A stretch of DNA of 64,000 bases from Glossina fuscipes (Eukaryota > Arthropoda > Insecta > Diptera > Glossinidae): positions 39,888,890 to 39,952,889 of the forward strand of contig NW_023998415.1 in assembly GCF_014805625.2 (NCBI RefSeq), given 5' to 3'. The translations under genes were made by a program, and so were the position numbers. Below are positions 48,311 to 61,245 of the stretch, in pieces; position 1 is the stretch's first letter, and the number at the start of each line of letters is the position of its first letter. The notes beneath the pieces are model-generated. The model ran no database searches. It was not told where the DNA came from and worked only from the letters and a program-made list of their open reading frames with translations.

Positions 48311-49737
48311 GAGAGACTGGATATGGATCCAAATCTCTCTTCTCTGGATAAAGTGAGGTGAATCTAACATTTCAATATTTAATGCTTTCGAGATTTTGGT
48401 GTAACTACAGCTGCCATGAAAATGTCAAGACTTTGTCGCTCCCATGCAGACGTTCTGCAAACGCTGAAACTTGGTTGCAGTTAGTTACCCTTCTGTGAGC
48501 GAGGAGACAAGTTGACATTCGCGAATTATATCGCTTTGGGGTTATTGGTATTAGGCAATTTAGCCAACCTAATATTCGGATTAGTCATATATTCTGGACT
48601 GTTGTCCAATTTTTCTCTATGCATTGCCAACGTCCAAGGCGATGTTTTACTCCAGCTACACTATTACCACTACTCTGCTACCAATGAGGCAGACACGGTT
48701 CTATTTAAATACGCATATGCTTACTAGGAGATTATATAAAAAAAGGGAAATTTGCAAAGAGACGATTTTCGTGTGGTTGACCTTGTTCCATACTTAACGA
48801 GTAATTGAATGGAATTTTTTACTTTCGATAAAGACAAATTTAGATTAATTTATCGAAAATCGAATGAATTTTTTTTTTATTTTTTTTTTTTAAGTTTTCC
48901 TTGGTGAGCAAGTGCGTTTTTGTAAACTGTAACTGCTCATATACGATACTCCTTTCTTAAGTAAAAGTGTCTCTTTTTCAGCAATGGCAATTAACAGTGA
49001 AAATGCAGTCTGCGCTTCACGCGACAATAATTAAGTTCACGTTTACAATGTTGCGAAGAAAAAATAAATTAAAATTTTGTTTTTTTTTATAATATTTAGA
49101 AAAGACTCGTAACGAAATCATTGCTTTATTACTTTTACTATAGGTTAATGACTTAATAGTAATAACAATGATAATAGCTTTCGTTTATAAATACACATAC
49201 ACATGACTGCCTACGTGTTTTCATGCAATTATAGCGCAATAACTTATTCAAATTTTTTAAGCAGGAAAGCAAAATTATGTTTGTAGAGTCACTCACTCAC
49301 TTTATTATGCCGATATACAAATATATACTATGTTTACAGCACTGACATGATGATAATTAAAAATAAATTTGTTCATTGGAAAAATCTCTAATAGCCTAAG
49401 GGTTCTTTCAAAAACCGGTAGAGAAATAATCGAACGCAACGCAATTGAAAAATGCATAAAATGAGAGAAAGCAAATGCATATTAACAATAGCACGCATCG
49501 TCGCAGACGAATCGGGTGTTTTTCTTGTTGCTTTTTATTATATCCACTACGGAAGTGTTATTAAGTTAGCTCGATGTTTGTAACGTATCGACAAATGTAT
49601 TAAATAAGATCCTGTAGGTTTTGCTAACAGGGATTGATCAAAATATAACGGGAAATTTTCAATATCTCGAAATATTAATGAGTCTGCATGAAAACTATCC
49701 GATCATCGAACGAAACGAAATTCATGAAACGATAAAA

Positions 49738-50010
49738 GTATATACAAATTCATGATGCGCAACGTGTTGACGTTGTAAAGTAATGTCTAGTCTTATGCGA
49801 TTGGCAGTTGGCGGCAAAGGTTAACAATAACAGATCGCGGGAGAAGCGATTAACACGTAAATGTCATAATACAGTTAGGCAGCAGGATATATGCGAAAGG
49901 CAAAGTCAGTCGACAAGGTCAGTTGTAAATTTAGTTTCCTGTAAATAATTCTTTTGTTGAGATAATCGATCTCCTAAGATCTTCTAAGCAATAAAACATG
50001 CATTGTATGA
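49738..50010 (+). repeat. Repeat family D, copy 2
   Basis: Second copy of the 34.0 kb repeat; the shared blocks are listed there. The two copies are heavily diverged, with indels between the matching blocks, which suggests an old insertion. Confidence 0.45.
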
Positions 50011-52548
50011 ACTTAATTTCAGAAAGACTCGGAGAAAATCAAAAACAAAAGCAGAGGGCATTTTATGTAATAATATTAATCTGGTTTCCTCATTTCTTCC
50101 CCTCCCCATTTCCATTTAATACGGAGTAGTATTCTTCCTTCCAATTTCAAGCGTTCTCTTATTTATTGTTAACAGTCAATGTAAGAGAGTAAGTGAAGTC
50201 TTCAAAATGTCACGAACATAACTGTCCTGACGGGCTGGCATGTAGAAAATGTAAAAGACATAGCAAACGAAATTTCTAACCGATCGTTTCTTGATCAAAC
50301 AATTTATTTATCTTGGACCGAAATAAACTGCAGAACACTCTTGCCTTAGAGAGCAGAGAATTGAAAGTCTTGTGCAGATAATCACTTCACTTTGTCTACG
50401 ACTAGCAAAAGCGTGCAAATTGTAAGCTTCCCCGCTATTTTATCTACGTTATAACTTCTTCATCATATTATTTCGTATGTCAGGATGTATTATTCAAGTA
50501 ACTTTTCTCTTTGAATATATTATGATAATGAGTGATAGATTTTAATAGGTTATCTTCTAAACACAACGATCCAATAATATATTTTTATAATTATTATGGG
50601 GTTAATTTTTCACTTAAACCCCAAATATATAATATTGCCCGAGTATATAATCAGCCCGAGTTATAAATTTCATATTAACGATAAAAATTGCTCTTAACAT
50701 GGCCAACGATTCAGAAGACTTAATTTCACGTCACCCGACTGCATGTAGAAAGCAAAAATTATCGACTCAACAGAAACTGTCAAGTGTTTGTCTTTAAAGC
50801 AGTGCTACGCTAAGCACTTAATACATTCAACGTCTCTGTGATCGATTTTGCGGATGGAGATAGACGTCGACATTCATTTAACATGGATACTTGCGGTAAG
50901 CATTGTTTAATTCCAGATTGCCAAATGATCGATATGGTGATAACTCTCGTAAAATGGCAGGCGAAGAAAAGAGGTATAGAATACTTTGTCGCGACAAGGC
51001 GAGGCTCAATCTGATACCTCAATATTTAATGCCACCGTGAAATTCTTTAAAGAGCCGTTTCCGGACAGCAATAAGACTGCGATGAACTCACCCTCTTGTT
51101 AGCCAAAACGTCGGACTATACGACTCCAATCTATGCTATACGCAGTGTAAAGATACTCTTGTATTTAGATTATCTATACTTTCTGAAGTGGAAACCAATT
51201 TTCTGCAAAGATTTTTGAATGCCTACGAGGTAATATCGATACAGCAATGCCGCACTCTTACTCTAAACTATTATTTCTCCGGTCCTCAAGTCTAGCCTAG
51301 ACTTTGTCGAGATGAGGCGCTGAGCCGCCTTAATAGTTCACTGTATCGAAAAGTAAAAATCTTCAAGGAAGCTTTATCGGATTCCCTCGATGTCCTTCCT
51401 ATCTGTCGTCCGGAGTTAATGCAGTCACTGTGTAAAAAAGAATATAACGTATTTTCTATATCGTGAATATAAAGATTTTGTCAAAGTCTCGATGCATTTT
51501 TTGTGCCGTAACGTAAACGGCGAAACGCATTTAGTGTGCATCTATATTCCTTACTAGCAGATATAAAAAAGGAAAATGTGCAGCCATGGCTCGTTTGCGT
51601 TTATCATAAATTTTCTTTTTATTTGCTTACCATAAAATTCAATTTCCTTTCGCATTTAAAAGAAAACTCCAGCATTATATTTGCATATAAAAGCATTTTC
51701 TTAATTACTGTAAGCTTTTAAACATAAAAATCTTTTTACAGCATAAACGTTTAGTCGTAGGAAGGCAGGCAGATAGGCAGGCAGGTGCACCATAAATACA
51801 TATATTTGTGAACATATGTAATCAACACCACCTTGTTTGACTTCTTAATTGCCCGAGATGATTTATATCATGACTTTGATCATTATGCCTCTAACAACAT
51901 AAAAACACATAGAAACATATATAAACACATTTATACACGCACGCATACTTTTATACGTACATAAGCACATACCGGAAACAAGAGCTGATTGCCAATCATT
52001 ACAAATCACAATTAGTTCACTTTATTATGCCGTAAACAGTTAAAAACATATAGTCGCCAACAAGTGCTTTCGAATAAAAGCTTACAATATATATATATAG
52101 ATATGTATATATATGTATATATATGTATATGTATATATCATGCGTATTATATATATAATTATTTGTTTTTTATTCAGTTCTTAAGTATATATGACTATGA
52201 ATATATGATAGTTCCTTTTATTGAAGTCGTGTTTAAATGCACGTTTACTATAAACTACGGATTTGTAAAAAGATAGCCATCTCACCTAATCAAGTGACAG
52301 TCGCATGCTGATCAGGGATTTATATGCTTTATAAGTTCTTCAATGCATATCATCAGGTGTTACAAATATATTAATATTTTCAGCAAAGTCACAAATCGCA
52401 GCGCTTTGGCAAAGGAAATATAAAATGAGATAAAATTTTTTATATTCGATCAGTAGATGATCTAAGTAATAGATATAAGAATATCTTGCTTTCAAATGCC
52501 AGATACCAAATATCGAATGGAGTCGCTTTGTACGAATCTAAGTGGTTG
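50011..52548. other. Non-coding stretch up to second assembly gap
   Basis: No gene recognised. Slightly GC-richer from 50.8 to 51.4 kb but without an extended open frame on either strand. An ATATGTAT-type microsatellite lies at about 52087-52140. Confidence 0.4.
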
Positions 52549-52648
52549 NNNNNNNNNNNNNNNNNNNNNNNNNNNNNNNNNNNNNNNNNNNNNNNNNNNN
52601 NNNNNNNNNNNNNNNNNNNNNNNNNNNNNNNNNNNNNNNNNNNNNNNN
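52549..52648. other. Assembly gap, 100 N
   Basis: Exactly 100 N, the conventional length for a gap of unknown size. Frames spanning it are not real. Confidence 1.
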
Positions 52649-52670
52649 CCCCCCCCCCCCCCCCCCCCCC
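52649..52670. repeat. C homopolymer, 22 bp, abutting the gap
   Basis: Twenty-two C directly at the gap edge. It may be a genuine tract that stopped sequencing or an end-of-read artefact. Confidence 0.85.
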
Positions 52671-53997
52671 TATTATACATAATTCTGTAAAGAAATCATC
52701 CCATCTACGATAAAAGAGCAAAGAAATAAAACACTTTGCTATTGTTTTCGCAGCAATCATTATATAAACGGAAAGTTGTCCATATATTCAGCTAAGCAGT
52801 TAAGCAATGTTTAACATGAAAAAAGGAAGCAATTTTTTTTTTTTTTAATAAAAGCAATTAGAGCTCAGAGAGAAGTAAATGAAATCGTATAGATTGAGCT
52901 TCAAAATGGTAGCGATATGGTATGACGCAAGCAAGATTCTGCAAAGGAATGATTTCATTTACCCTGGATTCAGTACTTATAGCATAGAATAAAAGGGCCA
53001 AAACCGAAGCGTAGACAAAATAAGTTTTCCTTTCTCTATAAAAATATATATGTATATTTTCTTTTTTACATGCAAAGTGCTATCAATTAGTATGGTTATC
53101 TTTTTCCATGGATACAAAGTTCTTTCGAAAAAGATTTTTTTTTTTCTTTTCTTGGAAATATATATATAAATATATAAATATATATATACATATATATTAT
53201 GTTTTGGAATTATAATGCGTTGCTTTACGTCTAAAAAGATCTTTACAATCAAATCATGGGTATCAAAGTTTCTGCTTCTTCTAGTTTCATTTCGATCAAT
53301 GGGCACTGGCTGAGATGCTGCTTTATACATCGAAATTCGTCGTTATTTCGGTTTGTCCTAAATCATCTTAAGTCGCTAAAAACGAACTAACGCTTGTCTA
53401 TGACCAGGAATAGTGGAAGGTGAAGATGTTCGCATAAGTAGCCGAGTAGGTGAAATCACCAAGTCACTGCACGCGTATTTAAATTCATTCACTGCGATAA
53501 CAAACATTCCTATCTCTTTCTCTTTCCTCATTTCTCTCTGACCGTTACCATGTTATACATATCGGGCACTTTCCGTGAGTGGTTGGCCAACTAAAAAAAA
53601 AAAGAAAAAAGGAAAAAATAGCCCCTAGATTATAGATGATTTCAGTTGTACCGATCTCGTCTGTCTTGTTTATATATTGTTTGCGTAAAAATTTTGGCTA
53701 CGATTCGTGCTATCATTTCTATCAGTCTATCAATCGATTGCGTGGCCACGTAAAACTGAAATGAAAGTAACATTTATGGTACATTGTTTAGAGAAGATTG
53801 TAATTATGAGGCCCGTTTCTAAAAATCAAAGCCTTGAGCTTTATTCCAAATTGATAGCAATCAAAACAAATTGAAAGCTATAGTTACGATTTCTCAACGA
53901 AAAGTATACTTCATGCCTCTCTATATAGCATGAGAGAATCTTAAACATGTTAAAAATGTGCACATATAGCAGCAAAAGAGAAAAAAAAAAAAAAAAG

Positions 53998-54036
<39 letters not shown>

Positions 54037-54335
54037 AATTTTAAAACAACAATTGTCCTATCACAAACAATTAATGTGAATTACCATAAACATTTGGCAC
54101 AATCAGCAAATAACCAGCCAACCAAAAGACCAGCCAACCAAACCGCAAATTCAAACCAAAACGAAATGAAATAAATGAAAAAAATAAAAAAAATAAAAAA
54201 AACATAAAAAAAAAAACCCAAAACAATTCAAATAATGTCAATAATTTGTGTTGGTGATTATAGAATGACAGTGGAATTGAGTTAAAACGACTGACTTGAA
54301 GTCATATTGTAAGCTTTATGTAGTGTTTATATGCA

Positions 54336-54421
54336 CGTGTGTATGTGTGTTTGTATGTGTGTGTGTTTGCGTGTTTGTTTGTTTGTTTGTTTGTTTGTTT
54401 GTTTGTTTGTTTGTGTGCGTG
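54336..54421. repeat. (GT)n and (GTTT)n microsatellite
   Basis: TG-rich start, then about ten clean GTTT units, then TG again. Frames through it (Cys/Val or Thr/Asn/Lys repeats) are products of the repeat. Confidence 0.9.
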
Positions 54422-54513
54422 TGTCTGTATCCGTATGTGATTAAGCGAATGCAGAAAGTTTGTTTGAGGAGAGTTAAAGTGCATTTAATTTGAATGGGTT
54501 TATAAATTAAGTG

Positions 54514-54514
<1 letters not shown>

Positions 54515-54550
<36 letters not shown>
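54515..54550. repeat. (ACAT)n/(CA)n microsatellite
   Basis: ATACAC units pass into about ten CA units. Confidence 0.9.
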
Positions 54551-54777
54551 TTTAAGCATATGTATTATACTCAACCATACACAATAACATGGCTTAATTA
54601 ATTTACATTCTACAAATAACTGGTGTTAAATGGGAAATAACGAAAATACACAAATGTGGAAATGAACGCAAAACGATAACACAACAACGACCAACAAAAA
54701 CTAATCCAACCCTCCCCCCCGCCCGACCGTTTGTATTTGTGAACATACCTACACAAACCCACTAACCTACACATAAC

Positions 54778-54812
<35 letters not shown>

Positions 54813-55400
54813 TATGTTATATATGTACGTATATAAAATAAAATTTTAAAGGAATAAAACGGAGTTTAGTTGAAGTAAATTTATGTTACTAAGCGTATTG
54901 GCGGCCTTTTCAAATATTTCTGTTGTGTCTACGTTTTTTTTTTTTTGGTTTTATTTTTTTTATTTTTTTTATATATTTTATACAACTTACAAATCTCTAT
55001 GACTGATCGCATTATAGACGAAAGAAAAAAAAAATTTCTACATGCGTTTGTTTGTCTAACTATCGCTCTTATATGGTATGTTACACATTAAACCAAATTC
55101 AAAATCGAAATTCATTTCTATATGAATTTGTACGTCAGCGTTGTGCAGCTGTGTTTAGCAAGGTTGCCCTGGTGGCGGTGACTGCGGCTACGGTCCTCCA
55201 AAATCAAGGTATCCGAAAAATGCTCCAATTTCAAACAGACAGTTTCGAATTTATTGAAATTCTTGGCAACAATTGAACCGGATTTTCCCCCCTCAAAATC
55301 AACAACAACAACAACAATAACAAAATAAAAAAAAAGAAAAGAATCAAATAAACAAAATGCCACAAATTATATATCAGTAAATGTTCAAATCTATGTAGAA

Positions 55401-55508
55401 GTGTGTGCGTATGTGTCTATGTGCGAGAGAGAGCGCGCGCGCGCATGTGTGTATATGTGTATGTGTGTATGTGTGTATGTATGTATGTGTGTGTATATGT
55501 GTGTGTGT
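55401..55508. repeat. TG/GA/GC-rich simple repeat block
   Basis: GTGTGTGCG text, then GAGAGAGAG, a GCGCGCGCGCG run (about 55434-55444) and long TG/TATG repeats. Confidence 0.9.
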
Positions 55509-56664
55509 AAAATCAAAATTAATTATGCCAACAACTGTAATGGACACAATAAGCTTTTTATTTGTATTTCTTTCCTTTTTTATTTATTTATTTATTTATT
55601 TTTTTTATTTTTTTTTGTAAAATGTATGCCTCGTTAAAAATATTGCTATTGGGTATTTTTAGTTCTGCATTGCATTGGTAGCATCGAATAAAATCGAAAC
55701 AAATTGAGTTTATAAGACGCTAAGCATAGTATAGCATACCATATACATTTACATAGATCGTACGAATAATGTTACTTACAGATTAACAATTGCCAAATTA
55801 ACAATTAACGAATTAATTATAAATTAAAATTAATTATAAAAATGAAATTAATAATAAAATTAAAATACTAAACACTTTTTAGATCGCTTAGCCTATGTGC
55901 ACACAATCGCGTTTTGTGTTTGTCGAAAGAGAATGCAAGTTCGGGCTTCCAACCTCCCATACGTTGCACAAGTTACAAATCATATAACGAACTGAATTCA
56001 CCTTTGACCGTATCCTCTTGCATTTATCGATTACTAGTTGGGTTATTGCTTTTTAATAAATCCAATTAGAAATCAAAGAAAATATTTCCCATTGTAAATA
56101 TTCAATTGCATTACTATCGTGCGAGTTGTTAGATAAATGAAAGATTAAACATTAAAATTGTAACTCTGCTTACATAAATGTAAGCAAATATTTCACATCT
56201 TTCGGTATACACCTATGTGCATGTGGGCCTACCCACATAGCTTGGATTCTTAAAATTTCATGCAATATTTTTTGTGTGAATATGTTTCTATGTAAATCTA
56301 ACCTATGAAAATTTATTTATATTTTAAGCTTTTCGTTAATCCTAACCGAACCTAGGATCGAAATTAAATGATTTTTAATCTTGATTACCGACTGGTAACA
56401 TAAGAATCGATGTTAGCTAATTTTAATTCGTGATCACTGATCATACAAAAAAAAAAAAAGAAAGAGATGAAAATTTTAATTTGAAATTTAATGCTTTACC
56501 TAAAAACTTTGGATCGTAACCGCATGCGAAATAGCAATCAACAGATTTTATGATCTTTACGCTTTTAATAATCTGTTTAAAAAGTCAAATATGTGCCAAG
56601 TATGTGATCGTTAACGTTTCGTCATTTATACATAGCGCCTATAAGGTTTTGATGGAAAAGTACA

Positions 56665-56706
56665 ACTCTCTCTCTCTCTCTGTCTATCTCTCTCTCTCTC
56701 TCTCTT
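56665..56706. repeat. (TC)n microsatellite
   Basis: Pyrimidine-only apart from one GTCTATC interruption. Confidence 0.9.
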
Positions 56707-58139
56707 TGATATTGAAATATCTTTTTAATTCTATTGAAATTAGTTATTAGCTGAGAGCTATTAAATTCTCAGCAGCATCACAAAAAAAAAAAAAAAAATT
56801 TAGTCAGAGAATAGATTGTAAGAATAAAGTGTTGAAGCACTAGCATATCTAAAGCTATCGGCTTTATTGTAAACCTACCTACTTACCCCACTTGAAATTT
56901 GAACCAACTACCATTGAGTGGGTAGTTGAGATTCTCTGCCTAGTCGGTCATATAAAATGCTGTTTAATTTTGCGAATGGATAGCGGATTCCCGTGTGTGT
57001 TTTATTATGAAACTTCTTCAGACAATCATTTTATGCATAATAATAATATTAAAGACAAACTTTGGTTCCTGTTGCCAAAGTCGTTTGTCGTAGAAGCAGG
57101 CCAATGAGCCAATGAGGCAAAATAACGAAGAATATGCTTTATGCGTGGAACGAGAGGTATTGCGTCGAACGGATGCCAGAAAGTTTTTTCTCTCAAAATC
57201 GAATATCGCTCGGAGTCCAAGTTATTGAAGACATAAATTTGTTGTTGTAAAGCAATCGAAGTACACTTACAAAGGCACTAAAAATGGTGGGTGTTATATA
57301 ATGGTCTGATTGAGTGATTTTATGCAGATAGACAAAATGCAATCACATATAATTCAAGCAACGCCCTTCCCGACGCATTTACGTCAAGCATGTATGACAC
57401 GATAAACGCAAATCCTTGGCAAATTTGTTGAGTTCGTAAGAAATTGTTTAGGTTTTTCAATGATCAGCACAAACTCCTCATCTTGAAAATCTATTCTTTG
57501 GGGCGAAACTGTTAACAAATTTCGATATGTTATATCGTTTGCCGGAAGCATATGCCGTAAGTATTAACTAATAGTTGACAATTTGAAATAACGCGCATAC
57601 TAGTGAAAAAGTAAGCTATAAACATAAAGAAATACAAAAAAAAAAAAATAAATAAAAAATTAACTCTTAACTGCAATTATTGTTTACTTTTATTATGCAT
57701 TATTCTCAAGATTTTTGAGAATTTTTTTAATTATTACAAAACATTTTCATACTTTACGGTTAAGATGATCGATTCAAAGTTAAGCTTCTTATAAAAAATG
57801 TCTATTCCTGTAACAAGAATTTTTTTTTATTGTTTCTCTAATAATTCAAACAGTTTATGGAATTGGAAAATGAGTGTAAAACACTTTTTGGCGGCCAGTG
57901 TAAGGAAATCTGCTTAAAAATGATCATCGAATTAAATCGCTTAAGAGAGTTCTTTATACTTTCAATCTTTCCCTATATTAATAACTCACAGTTCTATGGA
58001 TTTCAGTTGTTTACGCGCATTGTTAAATACTTGCAAAAAGACAAAAAAAAAAAAAAAAAAAAGGAAAGAGAAAAATGATTTTTAGGATAACAATGCCCGC
58101 CGCATCGAGTCAACGTTGTTTGAAATGAAAAAAATCATT

Positions 58140-58200
58140 GTTCATACGATGGGTATCAAACGATTCGGTCCAAATCAATTATAACTTCATTCTTGTTGCT
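58140..58200 (+). repeat. Decayed terminus of the TTCTTACTTGTTT repeat family
   Basis: GATGGGTATCAAACGATTCGGTCC followed by AATCAATTATAACTTCATTC parallels the 36.59 kb terminus (GATGGGTATAAATGATTCGGTCG...CGATTATAATTTTCTTAC). The final TTACTTG has drifted to TTCTTGTTG. Confidence 0.5.
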
Positions 58201-58359
58201 TTGGTTTTTATTCTCTCTCTTTTCGAAGTTTATGCCAAATTTAGTAATTTTTCTAGTTTAAGTTGTCAGTTGGGGCAATTGGTTACTTATTTGGCAACAA
58301 CGTTACTGTTATTATTATTATTGTTATTATGATCATTGTCGCTGTTCACATTGTTACTT

Positions 58360-58397
<38 letters not shown>

Positions 58398-60067
58398 GCC
58401 ATTGTTGTCAATACCATAATTCTAAATTTATATAAACATACTTAAATACATACATGTATACCTACGTATGTACATACGTATGTGTGGTTTATGATTTCCT
58501 TTGGTTGGTTCACATAACAGTCTATTTACTAGTCAAACATTGTCTTTGGTTTGTTTTTTATTTTGTTTTTTCACTTTGTTTCTTTTACCGTGTGTTGGCT
58601 TTATGTTGCACCTGGCTTTTTACAGAGAGACCTCAAGACGACTACAAGACATGTCGCGACAGGTCAGTTTGGTTATAACGAACTCTATATAAAATTGTGC
58701 GCCGGTGTAACATTAACTTACACAACATACCGTCTACCTACTGTTTTTTTTACGTATTTTTTCATTTTTTTTTTTTTTTTTTATGTTTTTTTTATTTATT
58801 TATTTATTTTTGTTTTTGTTGTTTTTATTTGTTTTTATATAACAATAATAAATAATTGTTGCTGTTGTTGTTCGTTTATTTTTCTCAGCGCAAAATATTA
58901 AAACACTTAACAAAATACAACAAATGTATGTTTGTACGTAGGTTTTGTTGTTTGCTGCTGTTTGTTGTTGCTGCTGCACAATTTCGGGAGCTCCATAAAG
59001 TACAAGTGTTTGCACATGCATCACTGACAGCTTTTGCCTTAACTGTAGTCATGTGTGCTATTGTTGCTGTTATTGTTTATTGTTTATAGCTTTTTCCCTC
59101 TTTTATTTCTTTGCTTTTTGGCTGTTTGGCTGTTGTTTTGTAGTGATTTAAGTTTTCAGTTGTTCAAATAATCACGAGTTCAGTCAAAAGGTTGCAAATT
59201 ATGCCAGAAAAAATCGAAACCATTTGTAAAAAGCTTGTTAAAATATTTGAAATTTTTATTCATTCTACAAATAATAATAATAACAACAACAACAATAATA
59301 ACAACAAGAAAACAACACCAACTGCAATAGCAATAGCAACATCACTTGGTTTTTCCTTTTTACTTATTTTTTATATTAAATTAACTAACAAATAAAACAT
59401 CGAAGAAGGATGTGGCAAACATGATCTTAAAGATGTTTATCTCGTTCAAAAAAGATTACGATCATAAACATATGTTTAAACGTGTGTGTGTGTGTGTTTA
59501 TGTGTGTTTGTGTATACAAAACTATACTACAACAGATTTGTTAGCGTACGTAGTAAAGTAAGTGTAGGCCACTAACTCCGAACATCGAATTTATCACATA
59601 TTTGGTGTTTCCATATGCACTACCAAAGTATGCAAGCACATTCACACTATCGAAAAGTTTGCAATATTATTGATTCGGAGTAGATTAAGCCATGATCATA
59701 TTTGTAAGTGTGCGTAAGGTCTGTAGTTGAAATTCTCACGATCGCAAAAATTTAGATATCAATTTCAAACATTATATGCTCCTTGTACACCGGTTGACAT
59801 TGATGAAAATGAACCAAAATCGATCAAATGACACGCGTACATTACAACTTAAAGTATGAGGGCAGAGCAGCTTTTCGAAGGCAAAACACAAAAATAAAAA
59901 AAAAAAATATATATATAAATAAATATATTTTTTTGCTTCTCATGCATACAATAACAAAAATAGGAAAAGAGCTGAAGAAATCGGCTAACATATAATTGAA
60001 ATTTAAGTTTTCTCATTGTCTTTTATCTTTTCTTTTTTTTTTTTTCGTTTGGCTTGTTTTGAGATAA
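58201..60067. other. Non-coding stretch with a possible micro-exon
   Basis: Besides the TTG tract this holds T runs near 58745-58790, an AAT/AAC tract at 59267-59310 and a TG tract near 59483. A 37-nt GC-rich segment at 58626-58662 is flanked by good splice consensus (see the finding). No gene otherwise recognised. Confidence 0.4.
58359..58398. repeat. (TTG)n tract
   Basis: Thirteen TTG units, with TTA-type triplets just upstream (about 58303-58330). The Val- and Leu-run frames here come from the repeat. Confidence 0.9.
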
Positions 60068-60122
60068 AGTTGATGGGTAACAAAAATTCAGCTAAAGCTG
60101 AATATAATTTTCTTAGTTGTTT
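60068..60122 (+). repeat. Terminus of the TTCTTACTTGTTT repeat family
   Basis: GTTGATGGGTAACAAAAATTC, AGCTAAAGCTGAATATAATTT and TCTTAGTTGTTT follow the same layout as the 36.59 kb terminus. The body upstream could not be delimited. Confidence 0.5.
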
Positions 60123-60743
60123 ATACATATATATATATATACATATATTTTTTTTTTTTTTTGAGTTTTATTATTGTGTTGATAGTGTATAAGTCAAAAG
60201 TTTAACAACATTTTTTTTCTTGCAACTGCTAAACATATTTTGCGTTAATCGAATGTATGGGAAAATCTTAATTATAGTTATAGTGTGTGGAGAAAAAATA
60301 CTTGCTTTGAAGTTTTTTTTGGCAAAATTTATTCCCCTCTCGCGCTATGCAGTAAATATATTCTCTTTTTCCGAAAATATGCTTTAAAATTTTTATTTTC
60401 TTTGTCCGAGAATATGATTTACATTTTTGATTTTTTTCTTAATTTTATCATCCACATTGATAATAATAAGCACTGCTTAATAACATTTTCTTAGTTAATA
60501 AGTGCGACAAATACTCCTTTAATAACTTGGAACAAAATGGAATGTGCAAAAGTAACAAAGTTGGTGAGAACAAATAAACTATTAATTGCTGAAAGTTTTG
60601 TATAAATCAATTAATCATATTCCATCAAATATTCAATAGATTGCAACGCATCACTCAATTAATTCGAGCTATGGTTTCGTACGATTTTTAGATAGTATCA
60701 ACTGTCAATCGAAATCATCCGATATTTCATGATATTTGAACTG
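60123..60743. other. Non-coding stretch
   Basis: AT-rich with (AT)n and T runs at about 60127-60162. No gene recognised. Confidence 0.4.
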
Positions 60744-61245
60744 TTAGGTTGTTTTGGTGTCGCTGGCTCTGCCATTTTCGAAACAATGGAAGAATCTGAA
60801 GTTCGTGTGTATTAATAAAAAGCATTGCTTTTTAATGGAGAAAAAAGCTGAAGGAACATTGGCTGGACAGGTGTTATTTGGCCACTGTTCATTAAACGCT
60901 CTGCTCGCCGGAATTCGCCAGTTGATATAGAAAACACAAATAAAGTGAAGAAAACACAAATAAAGTAAAGTTGCATGACCACTCATCCATGAGGATGCTC
61001 TGTTCAAAGTGGGTACCATACTGGTTCATTTCTAATCTAAAACCACCACAAACGAAATAGATGGGGTTTTTCCATACGATATGTGACATTGGATAAAACG
61101 TGGATTAATCACTACACTCGAAAGCGAAAGGCGAAAGCCACGCGTAGCGATCGTAACCTCAAAATATGGCTGGACAGCTTATGGTATATTTTATGGGATA
61201 TGCTTGGCATTATATCCCTCGAGTACGTTGAAAAGGGATAAAATA
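60744..61245 (+). pseudogene. Fossil mariner transposon with frameshifts
   Basis: TTAGGTTG at 60744-60751 resembles a mariner terminal repeat. An ATG at 60786 opens MEESEVRV. A one-base shift then gives KKHCFLMEKKAEGT, and another gives KEHWLDRCY, which together follow the mariner N-terminus ('FRVLIKH.FL..K', 'A..WLD..Y'). At 61086-61241 the frame reads DKTWINHYTRKRK, then YILWDMLGIISLEYVEKG and a stop. These match mariner 'DETWIHHYTPE' (first catalytic Asp, kept here) and 'VFWD..GII.IDYLEKG', where the second Asp is expected further on. Roughly 60 residues' worth of sequence between the two parts is missing or unrecognisable and the C-terminal third is not clear. Clearly dead. Confidence 0.75.

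Larger units (their letters stand above)
46101..49737. other. AT-rich non-coding stretch
   Basis: No gene recognised. Holds a compound TG/TA microsatellite at 47629-47686, a T run near 47740, (GA)n at about 47932-47948, GTGAA units at about 48279-48310 and T runs near 48870-48890. The hydrophobic frame at 48512-48727 lacks a domain signature. Confidence 0.45.
52671..58139. other. AT-rich non-coding stretch dominated by simple repeats
   Basis: No gene recognised. Tracts: (AT)n near 53160-53200, poly-A/(AT)n 53979-54030, A-rich 54178-54220, (GT)n/(GTTT)n 54336-54421, (CA)n 54515-54550, (AT)n 54781-54808, TG-rich 55401-55508, TTTA units near 55580, (TC)n 56665-56706, A run 56781-56797, A run near 57638 and A run near 58045-58062. 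Confidence 0.5.

Noticed and set aside
48512..48727. Hydrophobic 71-codon frame resembling a membrane segment
   Set aside because: Begins with a non-ATG codon, no family signature, no adjacent splice sites or partner exons.
52440..52760. Frames crossing the N gap
   Set aside because: Translation through unknown bases is meaningless.
54302..54546. Thr/Asn/Lys and Cys/Val repeat frames
   Set aside because: Direct translations of the GTTT and GT microsatellites.
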